Shown here one piece after another: positions 17,191 to 25,866 of a stretch of DNA of 64,000 bases. The notes beneath the pieces are model-generated. The model worked only from the letters and a program-made list of their open reading frames with translations, ran no database searches and had not been told where the DNA came from. This stretch comes from Fodinibius sp036381435. Its GTDB lineage: Bacteria > Bacteroidota > Rhodothermia > Balneolales > Balneolaceae. The stretch spans positions 1 to 64,000 of the forward strand of contig DASVCW010000013.1 of the NCBI GenBank assembly GCA_036381435.1, read 5' to 3'. Position 1 is the stretch's first letter, and each line of letters opens with the position of its first letter. The position numbers and the translations under genes were made by a program.

Positions 17191-18030
17191 GTGGGAAAAG
17201 CCGATCTACATATTCATACTGTAGCATCTGATGGCAGAATGAAGCCTGAAGATGTGGTGGCGTATGCCCTCAGGCACAAGCTCGACATCATTTCAATTAC
17301 TGATCATGATACCATAAAAGGGTATCGAAAGGCTAAAGATGCAGCCGCGAAGACTGATCTTGAATTGATTCCGGGTGTAGAAATCACAGCCCGTTTTAGT
17401 CAGCGAGAATGTCACTTGCTGGCTTACTGTTTTGATCCCGATCATGAGTCTATCGCTCTTTTACTGAAGAATCATTATCACGCCCGGATAAAACGGGCAA
17501 AGTGGATTATCAAACAGCTTTCAAAAAAGGGCCTTGATGTGAGTATTGATGAAGTGAGGGCCGAAGCGGGAGCCGGAAATGTGGGACGTCCTCATATCGC
17601 TGCCGTTCTCGTTGAAAAAGGGTATGTGGCATCATTCAAAGAAGCTTTTATTCGATATTTAAGCGACCAGCAGTTAGGAGTAATCTACAGCGAGTATCAC
17701 AATCATTATGAAGTTATTGAAGCCGTAAAAGAAGCGAGCGGAGCAGTGGTTATTGCTCATCCGGGTAATCTTTATAGTGAAGAGGAACTAAAAATGCTGA
17801 CAGATGCGGGAGTGGATGGTATTGAAACTATTCACCCGAGTCATAATTATGAAACTCAAAAACGTATTGAAAATTTTGCTGCAGAGCATAACCTTTTGAT
17901 GACCGGCGGCAGCGATTTTCATGGGGGAGAGCAGGAATATCAAAGATTTTTTGGTATTGTTACCATTCATTCCCGACAGGTTCAACACTTAATTCGGTTA
18001 ACAGATCAACGCAAAAAAATGACAGTTTAA
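17191..18030 (+). CDS. PHP-domain metal-dependent phosphoesterase (RNase AM / nucleoside 3',5'-bisphosphatase-like)
   Basis: The PHP fold shows all its metal motifs: ADLHIHTVASDG at the very N terminus, ISITDHDT near residue 36, GVEITARF near 64, VIAHPGN near 191 and a late GGSDFHG. It resembles E. coli YciV/RnaAM, which dephosphorylates 3',5'-nucleoside bisphosphates and trims RNA 5' ends; the exact substrate here is inferred. Start: GTG 17191. There is no in-frame ATG between the upstream stop at 17161-17163 and the DLHIHT motif, and GTG leaves the motif at its normal position. The ribH gene starts 5 bp after the stop. Confidence 0.86.
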   Translation: MGKADLHIHTVASDGRMKPEDVVAYALRHKLDIISITDHDTIKGYRKAKDAAAKTDLELIPGVEITARFSQRECHLLAYCFDPDHESIALLLKNHYHARIKRAKWIIKQLSKKGLDVSIDEVRAEAGAGNVGRPHIAAVLVEKGYVASFKEAFIRYLSDQQLGVIYSEYHNHYEVIEAVKEASGAVVIAHPGNLYSEEELKMLTDAGVDGIETIHPSHNYETQKRIENFAAEHNLLMTGGSDFHGGEQEYQRFFGIVTIHSRQVQHLIRLTDQRKKMTV

Positions 18031-18035
18031 CGCTC

Positions 18036-18512
18036 ATGGCGGTTAGAGAATTGAAAGGGGATAAGGGGGATACGCATTTCAATATTGGTATCGTGGTTGC
18101 AAAATGGAATTCATTTATAACAGATGAACTTCTGAAAGGCGCACTCGATGCATTGAAAAGTACAGGTTTTAAGGATGAACAAATTACAGTGGTTCATTGT
18201 CCCGGCGCTTATGAAATTCCTTTCGCCGCTAAGCAATTACTGCACAAAGTGGATGGCATTGTAACCCTTGGCGCTGTAATCCGCGGAGAAACGCCTCACT
18301 TTGATTTTGTTTGCGATGCAGTAAACCGCGGGGTGATGAATTTGAACATGGGGGGAAATAAACCGGTGGTTTTTGGTGTTTTAACTACAGATGATGTGCC
18401 TCAGGCCCAGAAAAGAAGCGGCTTAGAAGGCAGCGGGGGTAACAAAGGTGCTGAAGCTTCGTTAGCTCTTATTGAAATGTTGTCTCTAAACAAGCAGTTA
18501 TCACAATTATAA
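18036..18512 (+). CDS. ribH: 6,7-dimethyl-8-ribityllumazine synthase
   Basis: The penultimate enzyme of riboflavin synthesis. Recognisable blocks are VAKWNSFITDELLKGALDAL, PGAYEIPFAAKQL near residue 60, GAVIRGETPHFDFVCDAVNRG with the catalytic His near 89, FGVLTTDD and the Lys/Arg-containing C-terminal phosphate site KGAEASLALIEM. Its 158 residues are normal for the icosahedral or pentameric enzyme. The ATG lies 5 bp after the PHP gene, so they are co-transcribed. No other rib gene and no FMN riboswitch are visible in this window. Confidence 0.96.
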   Translation: MAVRELKGDKGDTHFNIGIVVAKWNSFITDELLKGALDALKSTGFKDEQITVVHCPGAYEIPFAAKQLLHKVDGIVTLGAVIRGETPHFDFVCDAVNRGVMNLNMGGNKPVVFGVLTTDDVPQAQKRSGLEGSGGNKGAEASLALIEMLSLNKQLSQL

Positions 18513-18583
18513 TGTTATTAAGCTTGAAATAAGCCATATAAAATTCTAATATTGATAGCTTAATAAAACACGGATAATACCCA

Positions 18584-19411
18584 TTGAAACCAATTTCACT
18601 AACAAATAAAGCACAGAACGCCGGCGATAAGAAATCGCAGGCCCGGCTTATAGAGGAATGCAAAATTCCCACTCACATTGCTATTATCATGGATGGTAAT
18701 GGCCGGTGGGCGAAGAGCAAGGGTAATATTCGTACCTATGGCCATAAAGCCGGGGTCGATTCTGTTCGGGATATTACTGAAGCTTGTGCTCAGATCGGGG
18801 TAAAATATTTAACGCTCTACGCATTTTCCACAGAAAACTGGGGACGCCCTAAAATGGAAATAAATGCCCTGACACGCTTGTTGGGAAGTTCGTTGCGCAG
18901 GGAAGCGGCCGATCTAAAAGAAAACAATATCAAGCTGGAAGCGATCGGACAGATTGAAAGGTTTCCGAAGTCGTGCCGGCGCGAATTGCACGAAGCAATT
19001 GAATTGACTAAGGATAACGATCGGCTGCATTTATGTTTGGCGTTAAGTTATTCGGGGCGGTGGGACATCACCCAGGCGGTAAAAAAGCTGACTAAAAAGG
19101 CAAAAGACGGCAACATCAATCCCGAAGATATTGATGATGAAATGATCAGTGCTCACCTCTCTACGGCTGAAACTCCTGATCCGGAACTCATCATCCGAAC
19201 CAGTGGTGAATACCGGTTGAGCAATTTTTTGTTGTGGCAATTGGCCTATTCCGAGTTATACATTACCAAAACCTACTGGCCTGATTTTCGCAGGGATGAA
19301 TTGTACAAAGCGATCCAGTCTTTTCAGGAACGAAAACGCAGGTTTGGCAAACTTTCTGAAGGCCAGCAAAAGAAATCTGCCGATCTATACGTTCAAGAGT
19401 TGACATCTTAA
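18584..19411 (+). CDS. uppS: Isoprenyl transferase (undecaprenyl diphosphate synthase)
   Basis: A cis-prenyltransferase that extends FPP to C55-PP, the lipid carrier for peptidoglycan and O-antigen. Motifs: IAIIMDGNGRWAKSKG near residue 33 (catalytic Asp), GVDSVRDITEAC, YAFSTENWGRP, and RTSGEYRLSNFLLWQLAYSE near 206. The start is TTG at 18584: the next in-frame ATG lies inside the catalytic motif. A polar N-terminal extension of about 30 residues precedes the domain, giving 275 residues. It is followed within 50 bp by bamA, an envelope-biogenesis arrangement common in bacteria. Confidence 0.94.
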   Translation: MKPISLTNKAQNAGDKKSQARLIEECKIPTHIAIIMDGNGRWAKSKGNIRTYGHKAGVDSVRDITEACAQIGVKYLTLYAFSTENWGRPKMEINALTRLLGSSLRREAADLKENNIKLEAIGQIERFPKSCRRELHEAIELTKDNDRLHLCLALSYSGRWDITQAVKKLTKKAKDGNINPEDIDDEMISAHLSTAETPDPELIIRTSGEYRLSNFLLWQLAYSELYITKTYWPDFRRDELYKAIQSFQERKRRFGKLSEGQQKKSADLYVQELTS

Positions 19412-19460
19412 CCTTTCATACAAATATCAAAAAATTATTTTGCTCCAAGAATCAACTCGT

Positions 19461-21944
19461 GTGAAGAAATTATTATTAACTTTTTCTGTCTTATTCTTTT
19501 TTGCCGGTGCTGCTTTTGCACAGGTTACCACTTCTGATACTACCTACATCAATATTCAAAATCCGATGACTCAGATCCCACAGAAGTATGAGATTCTGGG
19601 GATAGAAGTAGAAGGACTTACAACGACCAGTGAAGAATTTGTAATCGGCACAAGTGGGTTGCAGGAAGGAACGGTAATTACTATTCCCGGTGAAGATTTA
19701 GGCCGGGCTATTAAAAGTATTTATCGAACCGGTCTGTTTTCGAATGTTGAAATTCTTGAAACAGGCAGAGAGCCGGGCGGCATTTATTTAAAAATAATAG
19801 TGCAGGAACAGCCGCGGCTCGACCGGTATGAAATTAACGGGGTAGGTGGTTCCGAGGAGGATGATTTGCGTGAACAAATCACCTTGCTGAGGGGGTATGC
19901 GGTCACAGAATCTTCCATAGCTCAGGCTGTGAACATAATTCAAAGATACTTCAAAAGTGAAGGCTATTGGTTTACAGAGGTTGATGTTGCAAGAACGGAT
20001 CCTGATCCTGAAACAAATCGAGTCACGGTAAAGTTTAATGTTGATCCGGGTGAACGGCTTGAAGTTAAAGACATCACTTTTGCCGGAAATGAGGAGTTTA
20101 GCGACAAAGAACTTCGAAAAGCGCTTGATGATATTAAAGAAGATCGCTGGTGGAAATTTTTCTCAAAAAAGTTGTTTACAGAAGAAGATTTTGAAAAAGC
20201 GAAAGAGAACCTTCGTGCATTTTACGGCGAACATGGTTTCCTGGATTTTCGCATTGTTGGTGATACCGTTTATACTTTCCCCTACACTCAACGCCGGTTT
20301 TTCTTCGTTACCAATCCCGCTCGCGGCATAAAAGTTAACATCGCCGTGCAGGAGGGCCCTCAGTATCATGTTCGCGACATTACCTGGGAAGGAAATACCG
20401 TTTATACTGATGCGCAGCTTACGCAAACGCTCGGTTTCGATAAGGGCGATGTTTTTAACCAGGAAAAATTTGACAGGCGGTTGCATTTAAACCAGAAGGG
20501 GCCGGATGTAACCAGTCTTTACCAAAATATCGGCTACCTGTTTTTCCGGGTTGAACCGAATATCGAAGTGGTAGGCGAAGATTCTGTAGATCTGCATATG
20601 CAAATTTACGAGGATGAAATAGCCACCATCCGCCGGGTTTCTTTCGACGGAAATACAAAAACACATGACGATGTTGTTCGCCGGACTTTAAGAACTATTC
20701 CCGGTCAAAAATATAGTCGCCGGGCCATTATCAGGACTATTCGTGAACTCGGGCAGTTAGGTTATTTTCAGCCGCAATCCATCACTCCGAATCTTATTCC
20801 CAATCGCGAAAATAACACCGTAGATATAAATTATACGCTGGATGAGTCGCAAAGTACAGACAACTTTGAATTTTCCGGGGGATTCGGTGGCCAGGGTATC
20901 GGCTTGATTTTATCAGCCCGGCTGAACTTTAATAACTTCTCTATTGAACGCGCTTTGAGCGGCGAAGGCTGGAATCCCATCCCTTCGGGTGACGGGCAGC
21001 GTCTCTCGCTGGGCGTACAGGTTACCGGCAGCGGTTATCAAAGCTATAGCATTGGTTTTAGTGAGCCCTGGCTGGGCGGCAGGCCACTTTCACTGGGAGT
21101 GAATTTGAGCTATAACCTGATCAACTACAGGAATAGTGATGAACAATATGAATTACTTTCGAGCAGTATGGTTTTAGGAAGGCGTTTAGACTGGCCGGAT
21201 GATTATTTTACTCATCAAACCATATTATCTTATCAGTTATATGACGTAACCGGAGGCGTTTCATTTCTTGCCGAGGGAACATCGAGCGTTTTGAGTCTTA
21301 CGCAAGTCCTTGAGCGAAATTCTACCGATAATCCAATATCGCCCACAACCGGCTCACTATTGCGCCTTTCGGCTGAAATAGCGCCGCCCCTGCCAGGCTT
21401 CTCTCAGTTTTACAAATTGAAGTCCAGCTATCAGCACCACACAACCATTGTAGGAAAACTGGTGATGACAAATATTGTTGAATATGGATATTTAGGCTTT
21501 CTCGGAGAAGATCAGCGAACTGATTTTCAGCGATTCAGGCTTGGAGGTACTCAGCTTCAGCAGCGGCAGAGCTTTTTGTATGATACGATTGATCTGCGGG
21601 GATACCCGGGTGGAGAACAAGCGATTTCACCCCGCAGAAACGGACAAGCTATAGGCGGACGTTTATATACCAAGTATTCGCTTGAACTTCGATATCCGGC
21701 GATTACCGAGCAGTCGGCACAGGTCTATCCTTATTTATTTTTTGATGCCGGTAATGTTTATCTCAATCCCTCAGAATTTACACCTTTTGATCTTAAACGT
21801 TCGGTTGGTGTGGGAGTCAGAATTTTTCTGCCTATTCTTGGCTTAGTCGATTTAAGTTACGGTTACCGTCTTGACGGGGTTCCGGGGGCAAATGTGGCGG
21901 CCGGAGAATGGAAGTTCCTCTTTAATATTGGTTCTCCCTTTTAA
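19461..21944 (+). CDS. bamA: Outer membrane protein assembly factor BamA
   Basis: The central Omp85 component of the BAM complex, inserting beta-barrels into the outer membrane. After a signal peptide (KKLLLTFSVLFFFAGAAFAQ) come tandem POTRA domains to about residue 480, then a C-terminal barrel with GGFGGQGIG, YSIGFSEPWLGGRPLSLG, FRLGGTQ, LRGYPGG and a final VDLSYGYRLDG...FKFLFNIG-like end terminating in FNIGSPF. A GTG start at 19461 puts the signal peptide at the terminus; a TTG at 19440 (834 residues) is the alternative. The stop overlaps the next ATG by 1 nt (TAATG), coupling it to the Skp chaperone. Confidence 0.94.
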   Translation: MKKLLLTFSVLFFFAGAAFAQVTTSDTTYINIQNPMTQIPQKYEILGIEVEGLTTTSEEFVIGTSGLQEGTVITIPGEDLGRAIKSIYRTGLFSNVEILETGREPGGIYLKIIVQEQPRLDRYEINGVGGSEEDDLREQITLLRGYAVTESSIAQAVNIIQRYFKSEGYWFTEVDVARTDPDPETNRVTVKFNVDPGERLEVKDITFAGNEEFSDKELRKALDDIKEDRWWKFFSKKLFTEEDFEKAKENLRAFYGEHGFLDFRIVGDTVYTFPYTQRRFFFVTNPARGIKVNIAVQEGPQYHVRDITWEGNTVYTDAQLTQTLGFDKGDVFNQEKFDRRLHLNQKGPDVTSLYQNIGYLFFRVEPNIEVVGEDSVDLHMQIYEDEIATIRRVSFDGNTKTHDDVVRRTLRTIPGQKYSRRAIIRTIRELGQLGYFQPQSITPNLIPNRENNTVDINYTLDESQSTDNFEFSGGFGGQGIGLILSARLNFNNFSIERALSGEGWNPIPSGDGQRLSLGVQVTGSGYQSYSIGFSEPWLGGRPLSLGVNLSYNLINYRNSDEQYELLSSSMVLGRRLDWPDDYFTHQTILSYQLYDVTGGVSFLAEGTSSVLSLTQVLERNSTDNPISPTTGSLLRLSAEIAPPLPGFSQFYKLKSSYQHHTTIVGKLVMTNIVEYGYLGFLGEDQRTDFQRFRLGGTQLQQRQSFLYDTIDLRGYPGGEQAISPRRNGQAIGGRLYTKYSLELRYPAITEQSAQVYPYLFFDAGNVYLNPSEFTPFDLKRSVGVGVRIFLPILGLVDLSYGYRLDGVPGANVAAGEWKFLFNIGSPF

Positions 21945-22495
21945 TGAAAAAGAGTGTTACATATTTTTTTGCCAGCTTGTGCTTTTTGACATCTGTTTCT
22001 GCAGGTTCAGCAATGGCGCAAGAGCAAAAAATTGGATATGTAAACACCGATTATATTTTGTCTCAGATGCCTGCTTACGAGGGCATCCGGCAGCAGCTTC
22101 GGTCTTTAAGCTCTGATTGGAATGATGAGCTAAATGCGATGGAGCAGGAAATTGAGCAGTTAAAAGAGGATTTTGAAGCAAAAGAAATCTTATATACGGA
22201 TGAAATGCGGGCAGAAAAACAGCAGGAAATCCAAAGTAAAATAGAACAGCGACAACGGTTTTTAGAGCAGAAATTCGGTGCACAAGGGGAATATTTTCAA
22301 CAGCAAAAGCAGCTATTGGAACCTATTCAACGTGAGATTATGAGTGCCATCACCACTGTAGCTGAACGACAAAATGTTGATTTCATTTTTGACCGGGCTC
22401 AAAATTCTGCTATGTTATTCGCTAACCAAGATTGGAATTTGACACAAGATGTACTACAAGAGCTTGGTATTACGTTGAATGATTCCAGCAATTGA
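21944..22495 (+). CDS. OmpH/Skp-family periplasmic chaperone, first of three
   Basis: Skp/OmpH proteins are periplasmic trimers that hold unfolded outer-membrane proteins for BAM. The 183-residue product has a signal peptide (ending SAMAQ), the entry motif KIGYVNTDYILSQMPAYEGI, a long coiled-coil arm (about residues 55-130) rich in Glu, Gln and Lys, and the closing strand DFIFDRAQNSAMLFANQD. It overlaps bamA by 1 nt, so the chaperone and insertase are made together. This is the most divergent of the three paralogues at its C terminus. Confidence 0.9.
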   Translation: MKKSVTYFFASLCFLTSVSAGSAMAQEQKIGYVNTDYILSQMPAYEGIRQQLRSLSSDWNDELNAMEQEIEQLKEDFEAKEILYTDEMRAEKQQEIQSKIEQRQRFLEQKFGAQGEYFQQQKQLLEPIQREIMSAITTVAERQNVDFIFDRAQNSAMLFANQDWNLTQDVLQELGITLNDSSN

Positions 22496-22557
22496 TAAAA
22501 TTTGTTAGTATTATCACAGGCTTCAATAAAAATCTTATTCTAAGCTATACTTAAACA

Positions 22558-23094
22558 ATGGTTAAAAAGTTATTTAGCACATCTTGCCTTTTTCTTTTTG
22601 TCGTAACGGCTACTGCTTTTGGGCAACTGAAGGTTGGTTATATGAATACTCAAGAAGTCTTGAGCCAGTTGCCGCAACGGGCTGAAGTGGAGCAAGAACT
22701 TAACAATTACATTGAGTCAAAACAGCAGGAACTGCAGGAACAAGTTACCGCTTTTCAGGATTCAGTAGCTGCTTTTCAGCAAATCAGACCAAGCATTTCT
22801 CAACAACAGATTGAGCAGGAACAGCAGGCACTTTCCGAAATGGAAGCATCACTCCGGCAGTTTCAGATGATGATACGGTCTCAGATTCAGCAAAAAAGGA
22901 CATCCTTATTAAAGCCCCTGTATGATCAAATGGATCAGGCAATGGCCGCTGTTGCCGAGGAAAAAAGTCTTGATTTCATTCTTAATGAAACTACAAATAC
23001 CGGTGAAATGGTCATTTTTTACTCGGGAAATGAAAGCCTGAATGTGACTGAGGATGTAATCCAATACATAAAAGAAAACTCTGACAAGAACTAA
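22558..23094 (+). CDS. OmpH/Skp-family periplasmic chaperone, second of three
   Basis: The 178-residue product has a signal peptide (ending TAFGQ), LKVGYMNTQEVLSQLPQ at the mature start and a Gln-rich coiled coil (SQQQIEQEQQALSEMEASL). Its C-terminal strands read DFILNETTNTGEMVIFYS. That last block closely parallels the third copy (YVLNTTTSTGDVIILYA) and not the first, suggesting the second and third copies arose by a later duplication. It lies 62 bp after the first copy and 19 bp before the third. Confidence 0.88.
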   Translation: MVKKLFSTSCLFLFVVTATAFGQLKVGYMNTQEVLSQLPQRAEVEQELNNYIESKQQELQEQVTAFQDSVAAFQQIRPSISQQQIEQEQQALSEMEASLRQFQMMIRSQIQQKRTSLLKPLYDQMDQAMAAVAEEKSLDFILNETTNTGEMVIFYSGNESLNVTEDVIQYIKENSDKN

Positions 23095-23113
23095 CTGAAA
23101 AATCACTAAAACT

Positions 23114-23659
23114 ATGTTAAAACGTTTACTTTCTATCTCTCTCTTATGCCTCATCGCTGTTGGATTTGCAGGTATATCATCAGCCCACGCACAGGATACA
23201 AAAATAGGTTACGTTGATCCCCAGGTTATTTTAAGTAAAATGCCTGAAATGAAAGCTGTTCAGCAGCGGCTGGAGAATTTTATTCAAAGAAAGCAGGAAG
23301 ACCTGGCAGCGAAACAGCAAAACTTTCAAAATGAAATTGCCGAATACCAGAAAAAATCAGCGGTTATTTCTGAAGAGGCCAAGGCAGAAGAGGAAGAGCG
23401 CCTTGGAAAGCTGAACGCAGAATTAAGACAATACCAGCTACAGATTCAGCAAGAGGTACAGCAGAAACAACAGGAACTGGTAGGTCCTCTGCTTGAGCAG
23501 ATAAATACTGCTATTGGCACGGTAGCGCAGGAATTAGGATTAACCTATGTGCTAAATACCACCACAAGTACCGGCGATGTAATTATTCTGTATGCTTCAG
23601 ACGAAGCCCAGAAAAAATACAATATTACTGATAGAGTAATGCAAGAACTTGGCATTTAA
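23114..23659 (+). CDS. OmpH/Skp-family periplasmic chaperone, third of three
   Basis: The 181-residue product has a signal peptide ending around SSAHAQ, the motif KIGYVDPQVILSKMPEM and a coiled-coil arm with many Glu/Gln/Lys residues. The C-terminal block is YVLNTTTSTGDVIILYAS, and the protein ends VMQELGI. It is the last gene of the uppS-bamA-skp run; a strong rho-independent terminator follows at 23720-23748. The three Skp-like proteins could form homo- or hetero-trimers; which is not visible from sequence. Confidence 0.9.
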   Translation: MLKRLLSISLLCLIAVGFAGISSAHAQDTKIGYVDPQVILSKMPEMKAVQQRLENFIQRKQEDLAAKQQNFQNEIAEYQKKSAVISEEAKAEEEERLGKLNAELRQYQLQIQQEVQQKQQELVGPLLEQINTAIGTVAQELGLTYVLNTTTSTGDVIILYASDEAQKKYNITDRVMQELGI

Positions 23660-23719
23660 GCCTACAATTCTATCACTCTGAATTTATTTCAGGATCTGCA
23701 GGAGTAAATTTTTCTAAGA

Positions 23720-23748
23720 GGCAGCTTAATCAATAAGCTGCCTTTTTT
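23720..23748 (+). terminator. Rho-independent terminator after the bamA-skp genes
   Basis: A perfect 9 bp stem, GGCAGCTTA (23720-23728) and TAAGCTGCC (23734-23742), with a 5 nt loop, is followed directly by six T residues. It lies 60 bp after the last Skp gene. Confidence 0.88.
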
Positions 23749-23766
23749 GTTTCAGGCTGTTATTAG

Positions 23767-23832
23767 TCTCATCTTGGGGGGGGACGATTGGCTCCGTTGT
23801 TCTGAAGCCAATCCGAGGGGGTTAGGATGAGA
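23767..23832. repeat. Nested inverted repeat (cruciform candidate) between convergent genes
   Basis: The outer arms TCTCATC (23767-23773) and GATGAGA (23826-23832), and the inner arms CGATTGGCT (23785-23793) and AGCCAATCCG (23806-23815), enclose G-rich runs (eight G residues, then five G residues). It lies just downstream of both convergent units and may form a strong hairpin. No coding frame is present. Confidence 0.6.
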
Positions 23833-23848
23833 TAAATTCGGATCCAGG

Positions 23849-24955
23849 CTATTTTACTCTTCTTTTGCGGTTACGAATATAATCTTCAAAAATATAACCG
23901 CCCAAGTTATCGAGAGATGCAAAATAAGCGCGCCCCTTGTTAGCCTGAGTTAATTCTCTTACAAAATCTTGCAGGTAACTATCCCGGGCAATCATAAATG
24001 TGGTGATGTTGATATTATCGCGCCTGCATTTTACGGCTTCATTCAACACTTTATTGATAATTTTTCGATCAAGGCCAAAGCTGTTTTTATACATCCGATT
24101 ATTTTCGATGATACATGAAGGCTTGCCGTCAGTAATCATAAAAATTTGCTTATTAGCATACTTACGGCGGTGCAGCATATGGCGCGCCATTTGCAGGGCT
24201 TGCTGAGTGTTGGTGTGATACGGCCCGACCTTTAAATAGGGGAGATCCTCAATTTCTACCTTCCAGGCCTCATTACCGAAAGCAACAATATCGAGTGAAT
24301 CTTTAGCATAATTATTAAGAATAAGCTCAGATAAGGCCATTGCTACTTTCTTGGCGGGAGTGATGCGGTCTTCGCCATAAAGAACCATAGAGTGGCTCAA
24401 ATCGATTAGTAAGACCGTAGCCACAGAAGTGTAATGATCGGTATCATGCACGCTGATATCGTCTTCTTCCAAGCCCATTTGATCAATGGTACTGTGTTTC
24501 AGCATATTCATGATCGTGCCCGTACTGTCAATATTGGCGATATCATCACCTTGCTGCCACTGCCGCGTTTCGGGCTGGCGCTCGCGTCCCATACCGGTAT
24601 GATCTGTTTTATGATTACCTGCCGCTCCTTTTTCCAGGCTTCTAAAGATATCTTCAAGCGATTTCTGGCGCAGACTATGCTCTGTTTTACGGGTGATGAC
24701 CAGTACATTTTGTGCATCCGGCTCAATATAGCCACGCTCTTTTAACTCATCAACAAAATCACCCAGTCCAAAACCATCGAACTGATCCGTGATTCCGTAC
24801 TCTTTATCAAGCTCAGTAAGCCATCGCAAAGCCTGAGAAACATCTCCGCTTGCCACGGTTAGCAACTCCCGGAATAAGTCCCAAAGCGTATCAAAAGCAG
24901 ATTTTTGATTATTACGCGCGAAACGTTCATCCCATTTTTGGTACTTGAAATGCAT
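23849..24955 (-). CDS. VWA-domain protein
   Basis: The 368-residue soluble protein has a helical N-terminal region (about 1-165) and a C-terminal von Willebrand A domain. The latter starts VATVLLIDLSHSMVLYGED, with the MIDAS pattern DxSxS (DLSHS) near residue 190, and continues with SLDIVAFGN, FMITDGKPSC and a charged end (RNRKRRVK). Such proteins commonly work with MoxR-type AAA+ ATPases in assembling or activating metal enzymes, but no MoxR gene is in the window. Function is unknown. The gene is divergent from rnhB across a 63 bp gap that must contain both promoters. Confidence 0.8.
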   Translation of the reverse strand: MHFKYQKWDERFARNNQKSAFDTLWDLFRELLTVASGDVSQALRWLTELDKEYGITDQFDGFGLGDFVDELKERGYIEPDAQNVLVITRKTEHSLRQKSLEDIFRSLEKGAAGNHKTDHTGMGRERQPETRQWQQGDDIANIDSTGTIMNMLKHSTIDQMGLEEDDISVHDTDHYTSVATVLLIDLSHSMVLYGEDRITPAKKVAMALSELILNNYAKDSLDIVAFGNEAWKVEIEDLPYLKVGPYHTNTQQALQMARHMLHRRKYANKQIFMITDGKPSCIIENNRMYKNSFGLDRKIINKVLNEAVKCRRDNINITTFMIARDSYLQDFVRELTQANKGRAYFASLDNLGGYIFEDYIRNRKRRVK

Positions 24956-25018
24956 ACTAAAAAGATTGACTTTAAGAGGTCTTTAGTAACGAAACGGAAA
25001 GCATTTTAATTCATTATA

Positions 25019-25675
25019 ATGGATATTCGGGGAACACAAAATGGAGATTCAATCGACCGCATTCATTTTGAGCGGATACTTTGGGGTGAAGGTTTTTCGA
25101 GGATTATGGGGCTTGATGAAGTGGGACGCGGTTGTCTCTCGGGCCCTGTGGTTGCGGCAGGCGTCATTTTTAAACCGGGAACATTTGTAGCAGAAATCCG
25201 CGACAGCAAGATACTTTCTTTGGATGAACGGAAAAAATTAGCCGTACAAATAAAAGAACTGGCTGAGTTCTGGACCATTCAGTGGTGCTCCCCCACAGAA
25301 ATTGATGAACTGAATATTCTCCACGCCTCGCTCAAGGCAATGGATAAATGCTCAAAAGCTCATAAGGCAAACCCCGATTATTTACTGATTGACGGTAATC
25401 GTTTCGGTTCCACTTTGCTTCCCCATAAATGTTTGGTCAAGGGTGATGACCGGTCAATGAGCATTGCAGCTGCATCCATTATCGCAAAAGTGCATCGCGA
25501 TGAATGGATGATAGAGCAGCACGAAGAATATCCTTATTTCGGCTGGGATACGAATGTAGGATACCCTACCGAAAAGCATTTTGATGGCCTAAAAAAACAT
25601 GGTATCACTAAGTTGCACCGGCGAAGTTTTAGATTGCGAACGACCAAAAAATTTAAGAAGGGGCAGCAGAGATAA
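25019..25675 (+). CDS. rnhB: Ribonuclease HII
   Basis: Removes ribonucleotides from DNA and degrades RNA in RNA-DNA hybrids. Catalytic acidic residues sit in GLDEVGRGCLSGPVVAAG (Asp-Glu near residue 31), LLIDGNRF (Asp near 122) and AASIIAKVHRDEWM (Asp near 161). The C terminus keeps the family's YPTEKH...GITKLHRRSFR block. Its 218 residues are normal. The frame begins with ATG 25019. Monocistronic, followed by an inverted repeat. Confidence 0.95.
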   Translation: MDIRGTQNGDSIDRIHFERILWGEGFSRIMGLDEVGRGCLSGPVVAAGVIFKPGTFVAEIRDSKILSLDERKKLAVQIKELAEFWTIQWCSPTEIDELNILHASLKAMDKCSKAHKANPDYLLIDGNRFGSTLLPHKCLVKGDDRSMSIAAASIIAKVHRDEWMIEQHEEYPYFGWDTNVGYPTEKHFDGLKKHGITKLHRRSFRLRTTKKFKKGQQR

Positions 25676-25678
25676 CTG

Positions 25679-25829
25679 TAGGTCGGGCATCTTGCCTGAC
25701 AAAGAAGAATATAGAAACTGGTTTAGGAAATTTTGAGGACTGTTATTCTGGAAGAAGAAATGCCTTTAATTTTCAAATTGCAGCTTTTTCTGATGATAGT
25801 CATTGACGGGCAGGATGCCCGTCCTATAT
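25679..25829. repeat. Inverted pair GTAGGTCGGGCATC ... GACGGGCAGGATGCCCGTCC
   Basis: AGGTCGGGCATCTTGCCTGAC (25680-25700) and its imperfect reverse complement GACGGGCAGGATGCCCGTCC (25805-25824) flank about 100 bp of unremarkable AT-rich DNA. Each arm is itself a hairpin. It lies between the convergent rnhB and rodA and could terminate both. Confidence 0.6.
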
Positions 25830-25866
25830 GTCTATGTTTGAAGAAGGTGTCTGGCACCTAGGCTAC

